Positions 51,404 through 60,597 of a stretch of 64,000 nt of DNA are shown here, piece by piece. Location of the stretch: assembly GCA_023439545.1 (NCBI GenBank), contig JAEXNT010000070.1, positions 17,082 to 81,081 of the forward strand, written 5' to 3'. Both the position numbers and the translations under genes were made by a program. Position 1 is the first letter of the stretch. Every line of letters starts with the position of its first letter. This stretch comes from Bacillota bacterium (GTDB lineage Bacteria; Bacillota; Clostridia; Acetivibrionales; DTU013). The notes under the pieces were generated by a model, which was not told the origin of the DNA, did no database searches, and worked only from the letters and a program-made list of their open reading frames with translations.

Positions 51404-52606
51404 ATGCCTATATACGTTTACAAGGCGAAAAACCTAAAAGCCGAAGCGCTTAACGGCGAACATGAATGCGTTTCTCTGGACGCCCTCGAATACATGCTGC
51501 GCTCGAAGGGCTACTTTCTTGTCGAATCCAGAGTCAAGGGAAAAGAGTTTACGGTTTCGGGTCTCCTCAGCAAAATAAACGCCAAGGATATCGCCGTTTT
51601 CTGCAGGCAGTTCGCAGTCATAATAAACTCGGGAATAACGCTCCTGGAGGCTATCGCCATATTGAGGGATCAGTCGCCCAAGAAGCGTCAGAAAAAGGTG
51701 CTTGAAGAGGTGTATTCCGAATTGCAGAAGGGCCGTGTGCTTTCAGAGGCAATAAAGCCTTATGAGGACATGTTCCCCGAATTCCTTCAGAATATGATCA
51801 GGGTGGGAGAGGCCAGCGGCGCCCTTGATACCATACTTAACAGACTTGCGGAGTATTATGAAAACGATCATAAGGTCAGGCGCAAGGTAAAAAGTGCGAT
51901 GACGTATCCGGTAATACTGGCGGTTCTGACGGTCGGAATAGTGATAATGCTGATGGTGGCGGTGCTCCCCATGTTCGCAAATGTACTGGATGGGATGGGA
52001 GGCGACCTGCCTGGAATTACCATGGGATTGATGGCTTTGAGCAGCTTCATGGCGAAAAACATTCTGATAATCATAGGTTTTATAATTTTGCTTGTTGTTT
52101 TTGTTTCTTACATATTGAGGACTGAAAACGGCCGTTTGTGGTATGACGGAATAAAGCTGAAGCTTCCGCTAATCAGGAAGGTTGTTCTGAAAACCGTCAC
52201 GGCCAGATTTGCCAGAAGCATGAGCATCCTTTTGAAGAGCGGCATACCTATCATCAATGCGATGGAGATAATGAGCGATTTGATAGGAAACCGCGAAATA
52301 GAAAGGAAGTTCGTGGAGGTCAAGGATGAGATAGAAGAAGGGAAAGGCATAGCAGGTCCGTTAAGAAGGCTTGATATATTCCCGCCGCTGCTGATTCAGA
52401 TGATAATCGTAGGCGAGAGCACAGGCGAGCTGGACGAGATGCTCGGGCGCACAGCCGGTTTCTTCGATCAGGAGGTGGAGGAGGCGGTCGAAAAGACAGT
52501 TGCGTTGGTTGAACCCATAATGATAATTTTCATGGCAGGTATAATCGGAACGATAATAATTTCCATAATGCTTCCAATGGTCAGCATCATGAACACTGTA
52601 GGCTGA
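51404..52606 (+). CDS. pilC: Type IV pilus inner-membrane platform protein
   Basis: 400 residues. Two GspF repeats: residues about 60-190 ('IAVFCRQFAVIINSGITLLEA' and 'FLQNMIRVGEASGALD') and 265-400 ('FARSMSILLKSGIPIINAMEI' and 'LIQMIIVGESTGELDEML'). Three membrane segments (about 170, 215, 375). It couples the ATPases to pilin assembly. It begins seven bases after pilT. Confidence 0.96.
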   Translation: MPIYVYKAKNLKAEALNGEHECVSLDALEYMLRSKGYFLVESRVKGKEFTVSGLLSKINAKDIAVFCRQFAVIINSGITLLEAIAILRDQSPKKRQKKVLEEVYSELQKGRVLSEAIKPYEDMFPEFLQNMIRVGEASGALDTILNRLAEYYENDHKVRRKVKSAMTYPVILAVLTVGIVIMLMVAVLPMFANVLDGMGGDLPGITMGLMALSSFMAKNILIIIGFIILLVVFVSYILRTENGRLWYDGIKLKLPLIRKVVLKTVTARFARSMSILLKSGIPIINAMEIMSDLIGNREIERKFVEVKDEIEEGKGIAGPLRRLDIFPPLLIQMIIVGESTGELDEMLGRTAGFFDQEVEEAVEKTVALVEPIMIIFMAGIIGTIIISIMLPMVSIMNTVG

Positions 52607-52661
52607 AGCGCAGGTAATATTTAAAGTAACTATAAACAATCATTTTATGGGGGGATGTCGT

Positions 52662-53063
52662 ATGTTTAAAGCATTGGTAAAAAAGAGCAAGAGCAACAAA
52701 GGGTTCACACTGATCGAACTTATCGTGGTTATAGCGATCATCGCCATTCTGGCGCTGATACTTGTACCCAGGTTCGGCGGATTTACCGACAGGGCCAAGG
52801 AAAGTGCCGACGCAGCAACAGCAAAGACAATAGAAACAGCGGTTCAGACATTGCTTGCCAGCGGCGAGCTATCTGGCGACGGTACTATTGTTATAGGTAA
52901 TAATACTGAAATCGGAGATCCGACTGGTGATTTGACCGGAGCTGCATTGAAAGCCGATCTGCAGGATCTCCTGGGTACTAACATCGTACAGCAGGCAGGA
53001 CTAAAAACCGGGTATACAGTTACTGTTACTAACAGTGAAGTCTCTGTCATTCCAAATAAATAG
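52662..53063 (+). CDS. pilA: Major type IV pilin (prepilin)
   Basis: 133 residues from ATG 52662 (GGGGGG before it). An earlier ATG at 52647 would put the site inside the gene. Class III signal: short basic leader 'KSNKG' then FTLIELIVVIAII, with Glu5 of the mature form. Cleavage after Gly by PilD (not in the window) and N-methylation of Phe are expected. The C-terminal globular part is short. Stem-loops follow (53079-53139), consistent with a highly transcribed pilin. Confidence 0.93.
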   Translation: MFKALVKKSKSNKGFTLIELIVVIAIIAILALILVPRFGGFTDRAKESADAATAKTIETAVQTLLASGELSGDGTIVIGNNTEIGDPTGDLTGAALKADLQDLLGTNIVQQAGLKTGYTVTVTNSEVSVIPNK

Positions 53064-53078
53064 CAACTGCTTTTTCTT

Positions 53079-53160
53079 CCAGCCACTCATGCACTGCACA
53101 GGGTGGCTGGAGCATACAGGTACGCCCGCTTGAGCGGGCTTAGCTGCATGTTTTTAAAGG
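53079..53160 (+). promoter_or_regulatory. Double stem-loop after the pilin gene
   Basis: CCAGCCAC (53079) pairs with GTGGCTGG (to 53110), and GCCCGC/GCGGGC form a second hairpin at 53124-53139 before a short T-run. A partial terminator or mRNA stabiliser would raise pilin mRNA above the genes downstream. Confidence 0.6.
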
Positions 53161-53170
53161 GGTCTGTAAT

Positions 53171-53584
53171 ATGAGAAACCGCAACGGTTATACATTGCTC
53201 GAGATGATACTTGTCATTGCCATAATACTGATTCTTTCGCTGGCTGCATACCCCGGGATCTCGGGATACCTGGAGTCAAGGCAGGAGCGGTACCGCCAGA
53301 ACCAGGAGTACATGGTGAACAAGGCGCTGATGCAGTATTATGCCATGACGGGAAGATATTACAGAGTAACGGTCAGTAACGGCGAGCGGCTTAAGGACGT
53401 AGACGGCGACGACAGCAAGGAGGCGCTGTTGGAAGATGGGGACGTGGAAGAGCTTTTCTGGGAACTCAGAAACAAGACCGGAGCGGCCGTCAACGCGGGA
53501 GATTACGAATACTGGAGCCGGAATGTTCCGGCAAGCGTCCCGGGTACTGTTTCACTAACGAGGGTTTATGTAGATGATAAGTAA
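53171..53584 (+). CDS. Minor prepilin-like protein
   Basis: 137 residues. Leader 'MRNRNG' then YTLLEMILVIAIILIL, a class III prepilin signal with Tyr instead of Phe at +1. A soluble C-terminal domain follows ('YYAMTGRYYRVTVSNGERL'). Probably a minor, tip-complex or pseudopilin of the FimT/GspH sort. Its stop lies inside the next gene (11-base overlap). Confidence 0.82.
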   Translation: MRNRNGYTLLEMILVIAIILILSLAAYPGISGYLESRQERYRQNQEYMVNKALMQYYAMTGRYYRVTVSNGERLKDVDGDDSKEALLEDGDVEELFWELRNKTGAAVNAGDYEYWSRNVPASVPGTVSLTRVYVDDK

Positions 53585-54131
53585 CAGCAAGGGCTTCACA
53601 CTGATTGAATTGATCGTCGGAATGGCCGTAATGGGGATTTTGACAGCAATGCTGCTTTATGTTTTCACAGCGGGGCGTAATTCATACCAGGCCCTGAATG
53701 ACAGCAGTAAGGCGGAGAATGAAGCACGCATCGCCATGTCGTACCTTACGACGCAGATAAGGCAGAATGACGCGGTAACGACATCCGGCGGCGGCATCGA
53801 TGTGCATAACGTCAGTGTGAAACCGGCTGAAGCGGGAATGCCCGTCCATTTGCAGGTCACCGACGGGACCGGTGTAAGGCATATATACGCATATCGTGTC
53901 ACGGCAGCGCCGGGCAGCGCATTTGAGTTGAGGGAATCGGCTTCGGAATCGTGGTATACGGATAATACCGCATCGGTAATAGCGGAAGGTCTCAATGGGG
54001 TGACATTTACAACACATGGCGCTATCGGCGGAAATACTGTGATCGGCATTGCCGTCGAATACAGGAACGGAAAAAATTCTGATGTTAATAAGCTGGAAGA
54101 GTCCATTACCTTGAGGGCGGAAGAGAATTAG
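53574..54131 (+). CDS. Minor prepilin (PilW/PilJ-like)
   Basis: 185 residues, leader 'MISNSKG' then FTLIELIVGMAVMGIL. The body reads as the PilW-type fold with 'SKAENEARIAMSYLTTQIRQNDAV', the usual helix-to-beta transition. Expected in a tip complex that primes assembly. Confidence 0.85.
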   Translation: MISNSKGFTLIELIVGMAVMGILTAMLLYVFTAGRNSYQALNDSSKAENEARIAMSYLTTQIRQNDAVTTSGGGIDVHNVSVKPAEAGMPVHLQVTDGTGVRHIYAYRVTAAPGSAFELRESASESWYTDNTASVIAEGLNGVTFTTHGAIGGNTVIGIAVEYRNGKNSDVNKLEESITLRAEEN

Positions 54132-54201
54132 TTCCGCCGAAGGGGACATACGTACAGAGGATTAAGTGTTATGGAAAGTATGATTTGCAGGGGGATTGCC
54201 G

Positions 54202-55779
54202 ATGTTTGAAAAAAAGGCGCTGGGTCTTGATATAGGTTCAAAATATATAAAAATGGCCCTGGTAACGAAAGGTAAAAAGCAGGTCGTATTAAAAACGCTG
54301 CTCACTGCAACTCCCGAAGGCAGTGTAACGGACGGCGAGCTGCGAAATACCGGAACGGTGGCGGCAAGGATACGCGCCGCCCTTACGGAGAACAGGATCA
54401 ATCCTTCTGAATTATGCATATCCATAAATTCTCCCAATGTCGTGGTCAGGGATATAAGGCTCCCCGCGCTAAAAGCCAATGAGATCGACCCTGCGATAGA
54501 GTTTGAACTGCTACAGTCTTTTCCGGGCATAGTTCAGACACATACCATCTGCAACAAGATATATTCCGCGCCTAACATGCCGGTAGAAGGCATTGCCGCC
54601 TTTTGTCCCGACAAGATACTCAATGATTTTGTCAAAATGGCCAGGGAACTTGGGGCGCCGCTTAAATCAATAGATATAAACGCAAACGCTCTTGCCAAGG
54701 CGTCAAACAGATTTGCGCCGCAGGGTCGGGAAAACGGGACCATTGTCATCGTAGATATAGGTTATACGATGTCGCAGGTTAATCTGGTATCCGCCGGACA
54801 GCTGCTTCTCAGCAGGCAGATATCCAACGGACTGATTGGCTTTGACCGCCTTGTGGCCAACAGATCCGGCATTACGCTCGAACAGGCTGAGATCGCCAGG
54901 CAGAACAACAAATACGATACTTGCAATCTCGATAACGAGGATATAAACGGTTTCATAAGGATTGCCTTCTCCGCGGTGGAGGAGCAGATCCGCCAGATGA
55001 TCGATTATTACAGATACAATAAGGCAAAGGACAGCAATGTTTCGGAAATAGTGCTGTTTACGGGGCGGGGTATCGGTGCGGGCCTCTCGGAATACCTGAC
55101 CGACGTTTTCAAGATCCCGGTAAATAGCTTGAAACCATATGTGAAGTCGCAAGCTGATGACGGCACGATCACCATGATGGCGGCCGCGGTAGGGGCGGCG
55201 CTGGCTCCGGAGGACGGAAGGAAGGATATCAACCTCATCCCAAAGCTCAAGGAGCTGAGAGCTGCGGGTCTTAAGCGCATAAAGCTGACAAGGGTGCTTG
55301 CAGTAGTCGCGGGAATGGCCCTGCTGGCAACGGGAGCGTACACCTACCTCAATTATGCCGCCGATAAGGCAAGAACGGAGGAAATGCTGGTACAGTCACA
55401 GATAATAAAGTTTTCTGTAATCAACCAGACCAAAAACGAGCTGAAAGACAGTCAGGAGCAGTTAGCCGGGATAAAAGGCGTTCTTGAGAGCTCTGAAGCC
55501 GGCTTGATTTCGAACACCGAGCTTTTTGACAGTATTAGCAAGTCCATGCCGGATTCCATTTTCTCAGTGAAATACTCCATAACGGAGGCCGGCGACATAA
55601 ATTTGAACGGCATCGCGAAGGACCGCCCCGGACTTGCAGATTTCGTATACAGCCTCAAGCAGTTGGATTGCGTGGACAGTGTCGTGCTGTCGGGGATCGA
55701 TATGAGAGCGGGAGAGGACGAAAAACCGATCGATTACAACTTTACACTCGCGATCAAATTGAGAAAGGCAGGTGAGTGA
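54202..55779 (+). CDS. PilM-PilN fusion, pilus assembly
   Basis: 525 residues from ATG 54202 after GGGGG. Residues 1-345 are PilM, an actin-like ATPase fold ('ALGLDIGSKYIKMALV', 'IVDIGYTMSQVNLV', 'FTGRGIGAGLSEYL'). Residues about 370-390 are a membrane helix, and 390-525 the PilN ferredoxin-like part ('SISKSMPDSIFSVKYSI', 'FTLAIKLR'). In most operons these are separate genes whose products bind each other (PilM to the N-terminus of PilN). The fusion would fix that contact. Confidence 0.9.
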   Translation: MFEKKALGLDIGSKYIKMALVTKGKKQVVLKTLLTATPEGSVTDGELRNTGTVAARIRAALTENRINPSELCISINSPNVVVRDIRLPALKANEIDPAIEFELLQSFPGIVQTHTICNKIYSAPNMPVEGIAAFCPDKILNDFVKMARELGAPLKSIDINANALAKASNRFAPQGRENGTIVIVDIGYTMSQVNLVSAGQLLLSRQISNGLIGFDRLVANRSGITLEQAEIARQNNKYDTCNLDNEDINGFIRIAFSAVEEQIRQMIDYYRYNKAKDSNVSEIVLFTGRGIGAGLSEYLTDVFKIPVNSLKPYVKSQADDGTITMMAAAVGAALAPEDGRKDINLIPKLKELRAAGLKRIKLTRVLAVVAGMALLATGAYTYLNYAADKARTEEMLVQSQIIKFSVINQTKNELKDSQEQLAGIKGVLESSEAGLISNTELFDSISKSMPDSIFSVKYSITEAGDINLNGIAKDRPGLADFVYSLKQLDCVDSVVLSGIDMRAGEDEKPIDYNFTLAIKLRKAGE

Positions 55780-55780
55780 G

Positions 55781-56938
55781 ATGAAGCCTGTTCTCGGAAA
55801 CTTCAGGTTAAAGCCGCAAAACGGACTTACCAGGAGGGAATTCATTCTGGTTGCCATTATGATAATTGCCATAGAGGGATATCTGCTGTTTACATATTTC
55901 GTACAACCGGCATATACGGGCTATATTTCCGCAAAAGCGGTATTGCAGAGCAAACAGGCGCTGCTGGACAGCTTGAAGGCCGACTACTCCAAGAAGCCTT
56001 TGATGGATGAGGAAATTCAGAAACTGGACGGACAGCTGGCGGATATAGAAAAGCAGATTCCGTCTTATCTTTCACAGGAAGAAGTCATATTGCTGCTGGA
56101 CGGGCTTTCCGAAAAAGGCGGCCTTACGGTGCGGTCGATAAGCTTTCAGAATGCTGTGTCGCTGCCGCTTAATACCATAACGCCCGGCAAAAAGCCGGAT
56201 GAAGGTGGAAATAAGGGAACCGCACCTGTCCCGACAGTCGTGAACCAGAAGATAGGTATCACTTTTACAGGCAGTTATGATCAGATATACGGTTTCCTGA
56301 AGGATATAGAGGGCAACCTGCGGAAAGTTACCGTTAAAGGCATGATCCTGCAGAGAGATTCCGGAACCGGGCTTTCGGGGCAGATGACACTGGACTTTAT
56401 CAGTTACTGGGACGGTAATAAAGGCCAGGAGCCTTTCAATATGCCGCCTTCGTCCGTACCGGGAAAGGTCAGCCCGTTCGAGCAGTATCCGGGGTATTCG
56501 GCAAACGCCGAGAAAGGGAGCCCCGAGATGAAGACCGACGTCCAGGCGGACTTTTACCTGCTTATAAACAGCTACCTCAACAATTCCGCAAAGGTAGTGC
56601 TGATGAATTATTACAAATCGGGTTCGGAAGCTTCGATGGATACTAATGGACCGGTCAGGGCTAGCCTCGTGATCGAAGGCGGAAAAGGTTCCTATACATA
56701 CAGCTATAAGGTGGGCTCATCCTCCATGAAGGAGAAAACCGCAACAGCGGTGAAAAACGGCAAAATAAGCCTGGATGTTATCGTACAACCCAGGAAATCG
56801 GACCGGGACAGGGTGAGCGCGGTACTCGACGTAACGAACAGGACCGACATACCTCTGGAAATCAATGTAAGCGGCGACGACAGCAAGGCTCCGCGGTTCG
56901 CGCTGGGAAAAACGCAGGGGAATGTTTCGTTGAATTAA
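55781..56938 (+). CDS. PilO-like pilus alignment protein with an extra C-terminal domain
   Basis: 385 residues from ATG 55781 (AGGTGA spaced five bases). One membrane segment at about 20-40, then a coiled coil to 110, and the PilO ferredoxin-like domain to about 210 ('IGITFTGSYDQIYGFLKDIEGNLR'). PilO is normally about 200 residues. Here a further 170 residues after a Pro/Gly linker form a beta domain absent from classical PilO. Overlap with the fusion gene is nil. Confidence 0.8.
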   Translation: MKPVLGNFRLKPQNGLTRREFILVAIMIIAIEGYLLFTYFVQPAYTGYISAKAVLQSKQALLDSLKADYSKKPLMDEEIQKLDGQLADIEKQIPSYLSQEEVILLLDGLSEKGGLTVRSISFQNAVSLPLNTITPGKKPDEGGNKGTAPVPTVVNQKIGITFTGSYDQIYGFLKDIEGNLRKVTVKGMILQRDSGTGLSGQMTLDFISYWDGNKGQEPFNMPPSSVPGKVSPFEQYPGYSANAEKGSPEMKTDVQADFYLLINSYLNNSAKVVLMNYYKSGSEASMDTNGPVRASLVIEGGKGSYTYSYKVGSSSMKEKTATAVKNGKISLDVIVQPRKSDRDRVSAVLDVTNRTDIPLEINVSGDDSKAPRFALGKTQGNVSLN

Positions 56939-56976
56939 CGCCGTTTCGGACAATAGATCGGTTACAGGTGGAATTG

Positions 56977-57876
56977 ATGAGCGCAGCAGGATATTCAGGG
57001 CTTGGAAGTAAAATCAAAAAAAATGAAGGCTTTACTCTGGTCGAGGTTATTGTGTCAATTGCAATACTGTCCATCATTTCAGTTGCGCTGATGCAGATGT
57101 TCGCAGTGTCCGCCAGGTCGAACGGAAAGACTTACGCCATGGATAAGGCCAACGCATTATGTACGGAAACGGCCGAGCATTTCAAGGCTGACCCCGGTTT
57201 CCCGGGAGCAGCAGACAGCGGGTTCAACAAGGCTCTGTCCGAAACAGGTGCGGGAATGGTGTATACCAGATACCTGGACAGGGATTTCAACTACACTGAA
57301 GGACCTACGCCGACAAGCAGTTCGGTCTACAGGCTCGATATGACGGTAACTACGGCGTCAGCCATTGAAACTACGGCTTTTTATTATCCTGATGCGGCGT
57401 TTTCATATGATTTGACAGGTGGCACCAATATTGCTTTGAATCTGACCGGATCGGCGCTGGTTGTCAGAGTTGGAGGTTACGACATTCCGGTAGACACCGG
57501 GAAAATTGTATATACCGCAGATACGGCTATACCGGCGGAAACCTCCGCAACATCGGGCTCCGCGCTGATACCCCTGCATTTGAACTGCAAAGCCTTGATT
57601 ACCTCCTCGGCCGCGGTGAATATTGAAAACAATGTAAATACTGTTTTAAATGAGGGTAAGGAGTACAGGGCAGTTGCGGATATATACCTTTGTGATGTTC
57701 CGCAGGGGACAACGGTAACGGTAGAAGCTGCGGAGGGCGTTGTTGCCCGGCAGTCTTCGCCCGTGAGTACGGCTGGAAAAGAAAATATCATGTATACTGC
57801 GGCGATTAAAATAACTAAATTATCGGATTCTTCGATCCTTGCAGAAAATTCTGCAGAAAAGTATTGGGTGAATTGA
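56977..57876 (+). CDS. Prepilin-like protein (PilV type)
   Basis: 299 residues from ATG 56977 after CAGGTGG. The leader 'KIKKNEG' is followed by FTLVEVIVSIAILSII, a class III signal. The long beta-rich C-terminal domain is larger than a major pilin. Likely a minor pilin or adhesive tip subunit. The last codons abut the TTG of the next gene. Confidence 0.82.
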   Translation: MSAAGYSGLGSKIKKNEGFTLVEVIVSIAILSIISVALMQMFAVSARSNGKTYAMDKANALCTETAEHFKADPGFPGAADSGFNKALSETGAGMVYTRYLDRDFNYTEGPTPTSSSVYRLDMTVTTASAIETTAFYYPDAAFSYDLTGGTNIALNLTGSALVVRVGGYDIPVDTGKIVYTADTAIPAETSATSGSALIPLHLNCKALITSSAAVNIENNVNTVLNEGKEYRAVADIYLCDVPQGTTVTVEAAEGVVARQSSPVSTAGKENIMYTAAIKITKLSDSSILAENSAEKYWVN

Positions 57877-57877
57877 T

Positions 57878-60412
57878 TTGAAAAAATACCGCCTGTTCAA
57901 TAAAGTCAATAGCGAAAAAGGCGCGGCCACGGTAATGGTACTGTGCGTTATACTGATACTTACCGCGCTCGGGACGGTTGCGTTGGCTGCAAGCGCCCTT
58001 AACGCAAGGCTGAGCGGAAAAGTGGCGAATTGGACAAAGGAGTACTATTCGCTCGATACGGATGTCGAAAAATATGTTCAGAAGATTGACCAACAGCTGA
58101 TAACCGCCGAAAACGACGCCCGGACTTATGTGCGGGACAGGTGCGATAAAAAGTCCGCGGGCGAACTGCCTTCCGAATTTATCGATGATACACCGTATGA
58201 TATGGAGGATAGCGGCGCTCAGGCATTTTTTAACAGACATTACCAGGAAACATGGACTACCTCAGACGGGGCTATCGAGATCACCTTGCAGGACTATATC
58301 GACGATCCGGATATACTCGATAGGTCCGCTTCTTACAAGGAGGATAACAGCCTCACAGCAGAGGAGGCGTTTTCTGCGGACGTGAAAAAATATAATGCTG
58401 AACTGTTCGACAGGTTATACTTCTTCATGCTGTCGAAAAGATTGTATGCATTAACCCGTTCGGTCACTTCGGGAGCGATTGCTGTCAAAGACAGTGAAGC
58501 GCCTCCGAACGATCCTTGTACGGACAAGTTCACCAATTTCGGTTCTGCTTCTGCGACGTGGGATGGCATGGAACCAAACGATGGTGACATAAAACTGGAC
58601 ATAAGCGTTTCCAATAACAGACCGGATGACCCAAAAGAGGTCAAGGCCCGGATAAACGTTGTCAAGCCGCATTATGAAACTATACTTCAGACCATTAGTA
58701 CGCCTGTATACGGTAACCCGATATGGACAAACGCGATTACCGCCGAAGGCAGCATCACCTTTGCTTCGGGCGCGTCGGCAACAGTCAGCGGCGATGTTTA
58801 CGCGTCGGGCGCGGGCGGCATTTCTGTCGGCGAAGCCAGCAATGACGTCATCCGGGGAAATATATATACACAGGGCGATGTGGCTATAGCGGGGAATGGC
58901 GGCAGACTGAGGGTGACCAACGCTGCAGCCGGTTCCGCCGGGGTCTCATACGAGAGGAAAAAGCTGATTTATGGCAACGACTACTTGTTGGATACTAAAC
59001 GGTTTTACGACGTTACTGGGATCGACCCAAGCCTTCCTGATTGGAATCAATTCTTTTACCCGGACCTGACCGACCGGTGCAATGTCTACTGCAGCAGCCT
59101 GCTGGTGAAAGAAGGAGTTCAGGGTGCAGATCTGAAGGTTGACGGCAATCTGTGGACAAAGGACGATATACAAATGGATGGCAGACAGTCGGTCATAAGC
59201 ATTGGAACGACCGACACGAGCGGTTCTTCGATTGTCCCGCTTACAAGCTATATCGGACTGAACCCGTTTTCCGCAGCGAATGATCCGAATGCAAGCAGCT
59301 CAGTGATAAACAACTACCCCGATAATGACGACGGGACGACTGGCAGCTCCATAACGATAGACAGCAACTTCGTCGTGCCGGGCGTGGCTTTTTATGAATT
59401 CTCCGGCGGGCCTGCAGGGTACCCGGATGCATCCGAAGGAAAGTATTACTATAAATCAGCGGAGAGTATATCAGCCAGAACGACCAGCCCGACCGCCATT
59501 ATTTCGGCATATTACTACAACGGTACTTCAGAGACGCCCTACAGTACCTTCAAAAACAGCGAGGGCGTCGATCTCGACCTCATAACGCCGGATATGAAGA
59601 CGGGTGAGGAGTCAGACGAGGATTCAGGCACGAAGCCAGGCACGAAGTCCGGTACGGATTCAGGCACAGGTGAAATAAATAAAAAAAAGGAAGCCTTGGT
59701 CAGCTTTTTCGGTTCGCACAGCAATATCAGAACGAATATAACGACCGGTCTGACCGGCCCGAATGGCTACGTCGCCGGCGTGGCATTGCTGCAGAGCGGC
59801 ATAAATTCGAATGCAAAACTGTATAAGAGCGCTTCGTCGGAAACTGCTTCCGGGACTTCATCAGGCATATTGCTGCCGGGTTCGACTCAATATCTGCCGA
59901 AGTATTCCGAATTGGTCAGTAATAACGACGGAATAAATGTGCTGATGGCGGCATTCGATTCGAAGACCGGACAACTGGGCAAAGCGGCGAACGGTAGTTT
60001 TGATGAGCTTTTGGATACGACGGTTCCGACTTCGTCAGCCGAGATAATAAAGCCCTTGGATCCGGACACAGGAGCACGTATCCTCGACCTCGGCGATTCC
60101 GCGAACATTCTCGAGGGCGTCTTGTACAGTGAAGGCAACCTGACGATCCGTGGAAGCGGTGTATTCAAAGGTACGGTTATCTGCAGGGGGAATGTGACGA
60201 TCACCGGGAATCCGACGATCATATACGACGAAAATGTAATATGGGGCAAGCTCCAAATGTACAAAAGCGTCAGGGATTTTTTTGCAAAAGGCAATACAGA
60301 AGGCGCCATCGGCACTATAAACGACTATTCGTCGACCAGTGGTCAGAGAACGGTGCTAAAACGATATAAAATTCTAAGCTGGCAGGAAAGGTCACCGGCG
60401 CCCGGTGAGTGA
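57878..60412 (+). CDS. PilX-like large membrane-anchored protein with a beta-solenoid region
   Basis: 844 residues, read from TTG 57878, one base after the previous stop (GGGTG upstream). The N-terminus has 'EKGAATVMVLCVILILTALGTVAL', a PilX-style hydrophobic stalk without the Glu5 motif. Two regions ('GNIYTQGDVAIAGNG' and the end 'LYSEGNLTIRGSGVFKGTVI') read as short beta-solenoid rungs. The middle has a Gly/Thr/Asp-rich linker (about 575-600). Pilus-linked extracellular subunit; binding function unknown. Confidence 0.75.
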   Translation: MKKYRLFNKVNSEKGAATVMVLCVILILTALGTVALAASALNARLSGKVANWTKEYYSLDTDVEKYVQKIDQQLITAENDARTYVRDRCDKKSAGELPSEFIDDTPYDMEDSGAQAFFNRHYQETWTTSDGAIEITLQDYIDDPDILDRSASYKEDNSLTAEEAFSADVKKYNAELFDRLYFFMLSKRLYALTRSVTSGAIAVKDSEAPPNDPCTDKFTNFGSASATWDGMEPNDGDIKLDISVSNNRPDDPKEVKARINVVKPHYETILQTISTPVYGNPIWTNAITAEGSITFASGASATVSGDVYASGAGGISVGEASNDVIRGNIYTQGDVAIAGNGGRLRVTNAAAGSAGVSYERKKLIYGNDYLLDTKRFYDVTGIDPSLPDWNQFFYPDLTDRCNVYCSSLLVKEGVQGADLKVDGNLWTKDDIQMDGRQSVISIGTTDTSGSSIVPLTSYIGLNPFSAANDPNASSSVINNYPDNDDGTTGSSITIDSNFVVPGVAFYEFSGGPAGYPDASEGKYYYKSAESISARTTSPTAIISAYYYNGTSETPYSTFKNSEGVDLDLITPDMKTGEESDEDSGTKPGTKSGTDSGTGEINKKKEALVSFFGSHSNIRTNITTGLTGPNGYVAGVALLQSGINSNAKLYKSASSETASGTSSGILLPGSTQYLPKYSELVSNNDGINVLMAAFDSKTGQLGKAANGSFDELLDTTVPTSSAEIIKPLDPDTGARILDLGDSANILEGVLYSEGNLTIRGSGVFKGTVICRGNVTITGNPTIIYDENVIWGKLQMYKSVRDFFAKGNTEGAIGTINDYSSTSGQRTVLKRYKILSWQERSPAPGE

Positions 60413-60597
60413 AGTTCTTGAATGTCGGCAGTCAAGATTTGTAAAGCTCGAGGTTCGAAGGGTATGGGGCCTGGGTGGAATGAAGTCCGGATAAGCCAAG
60501 TAGTTTAAAAGTCCGGAGTAAGAAGTCAGAAGGGTATAAGGTAAAGTGGTTTCAGGGTTCGGATAGTATTTAGTCAGTTTAGTTTGGGGAGGTTTAT
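60413..60597. other. Spacer before the giant secreted gene
   Basis: 185 bp without a gene. It is G-rich, with two loose copies of AAGTCCGGA (about 60485 and 60508). GGGGAGG ends seven bases before the next ATG. Confidence 0.4.
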
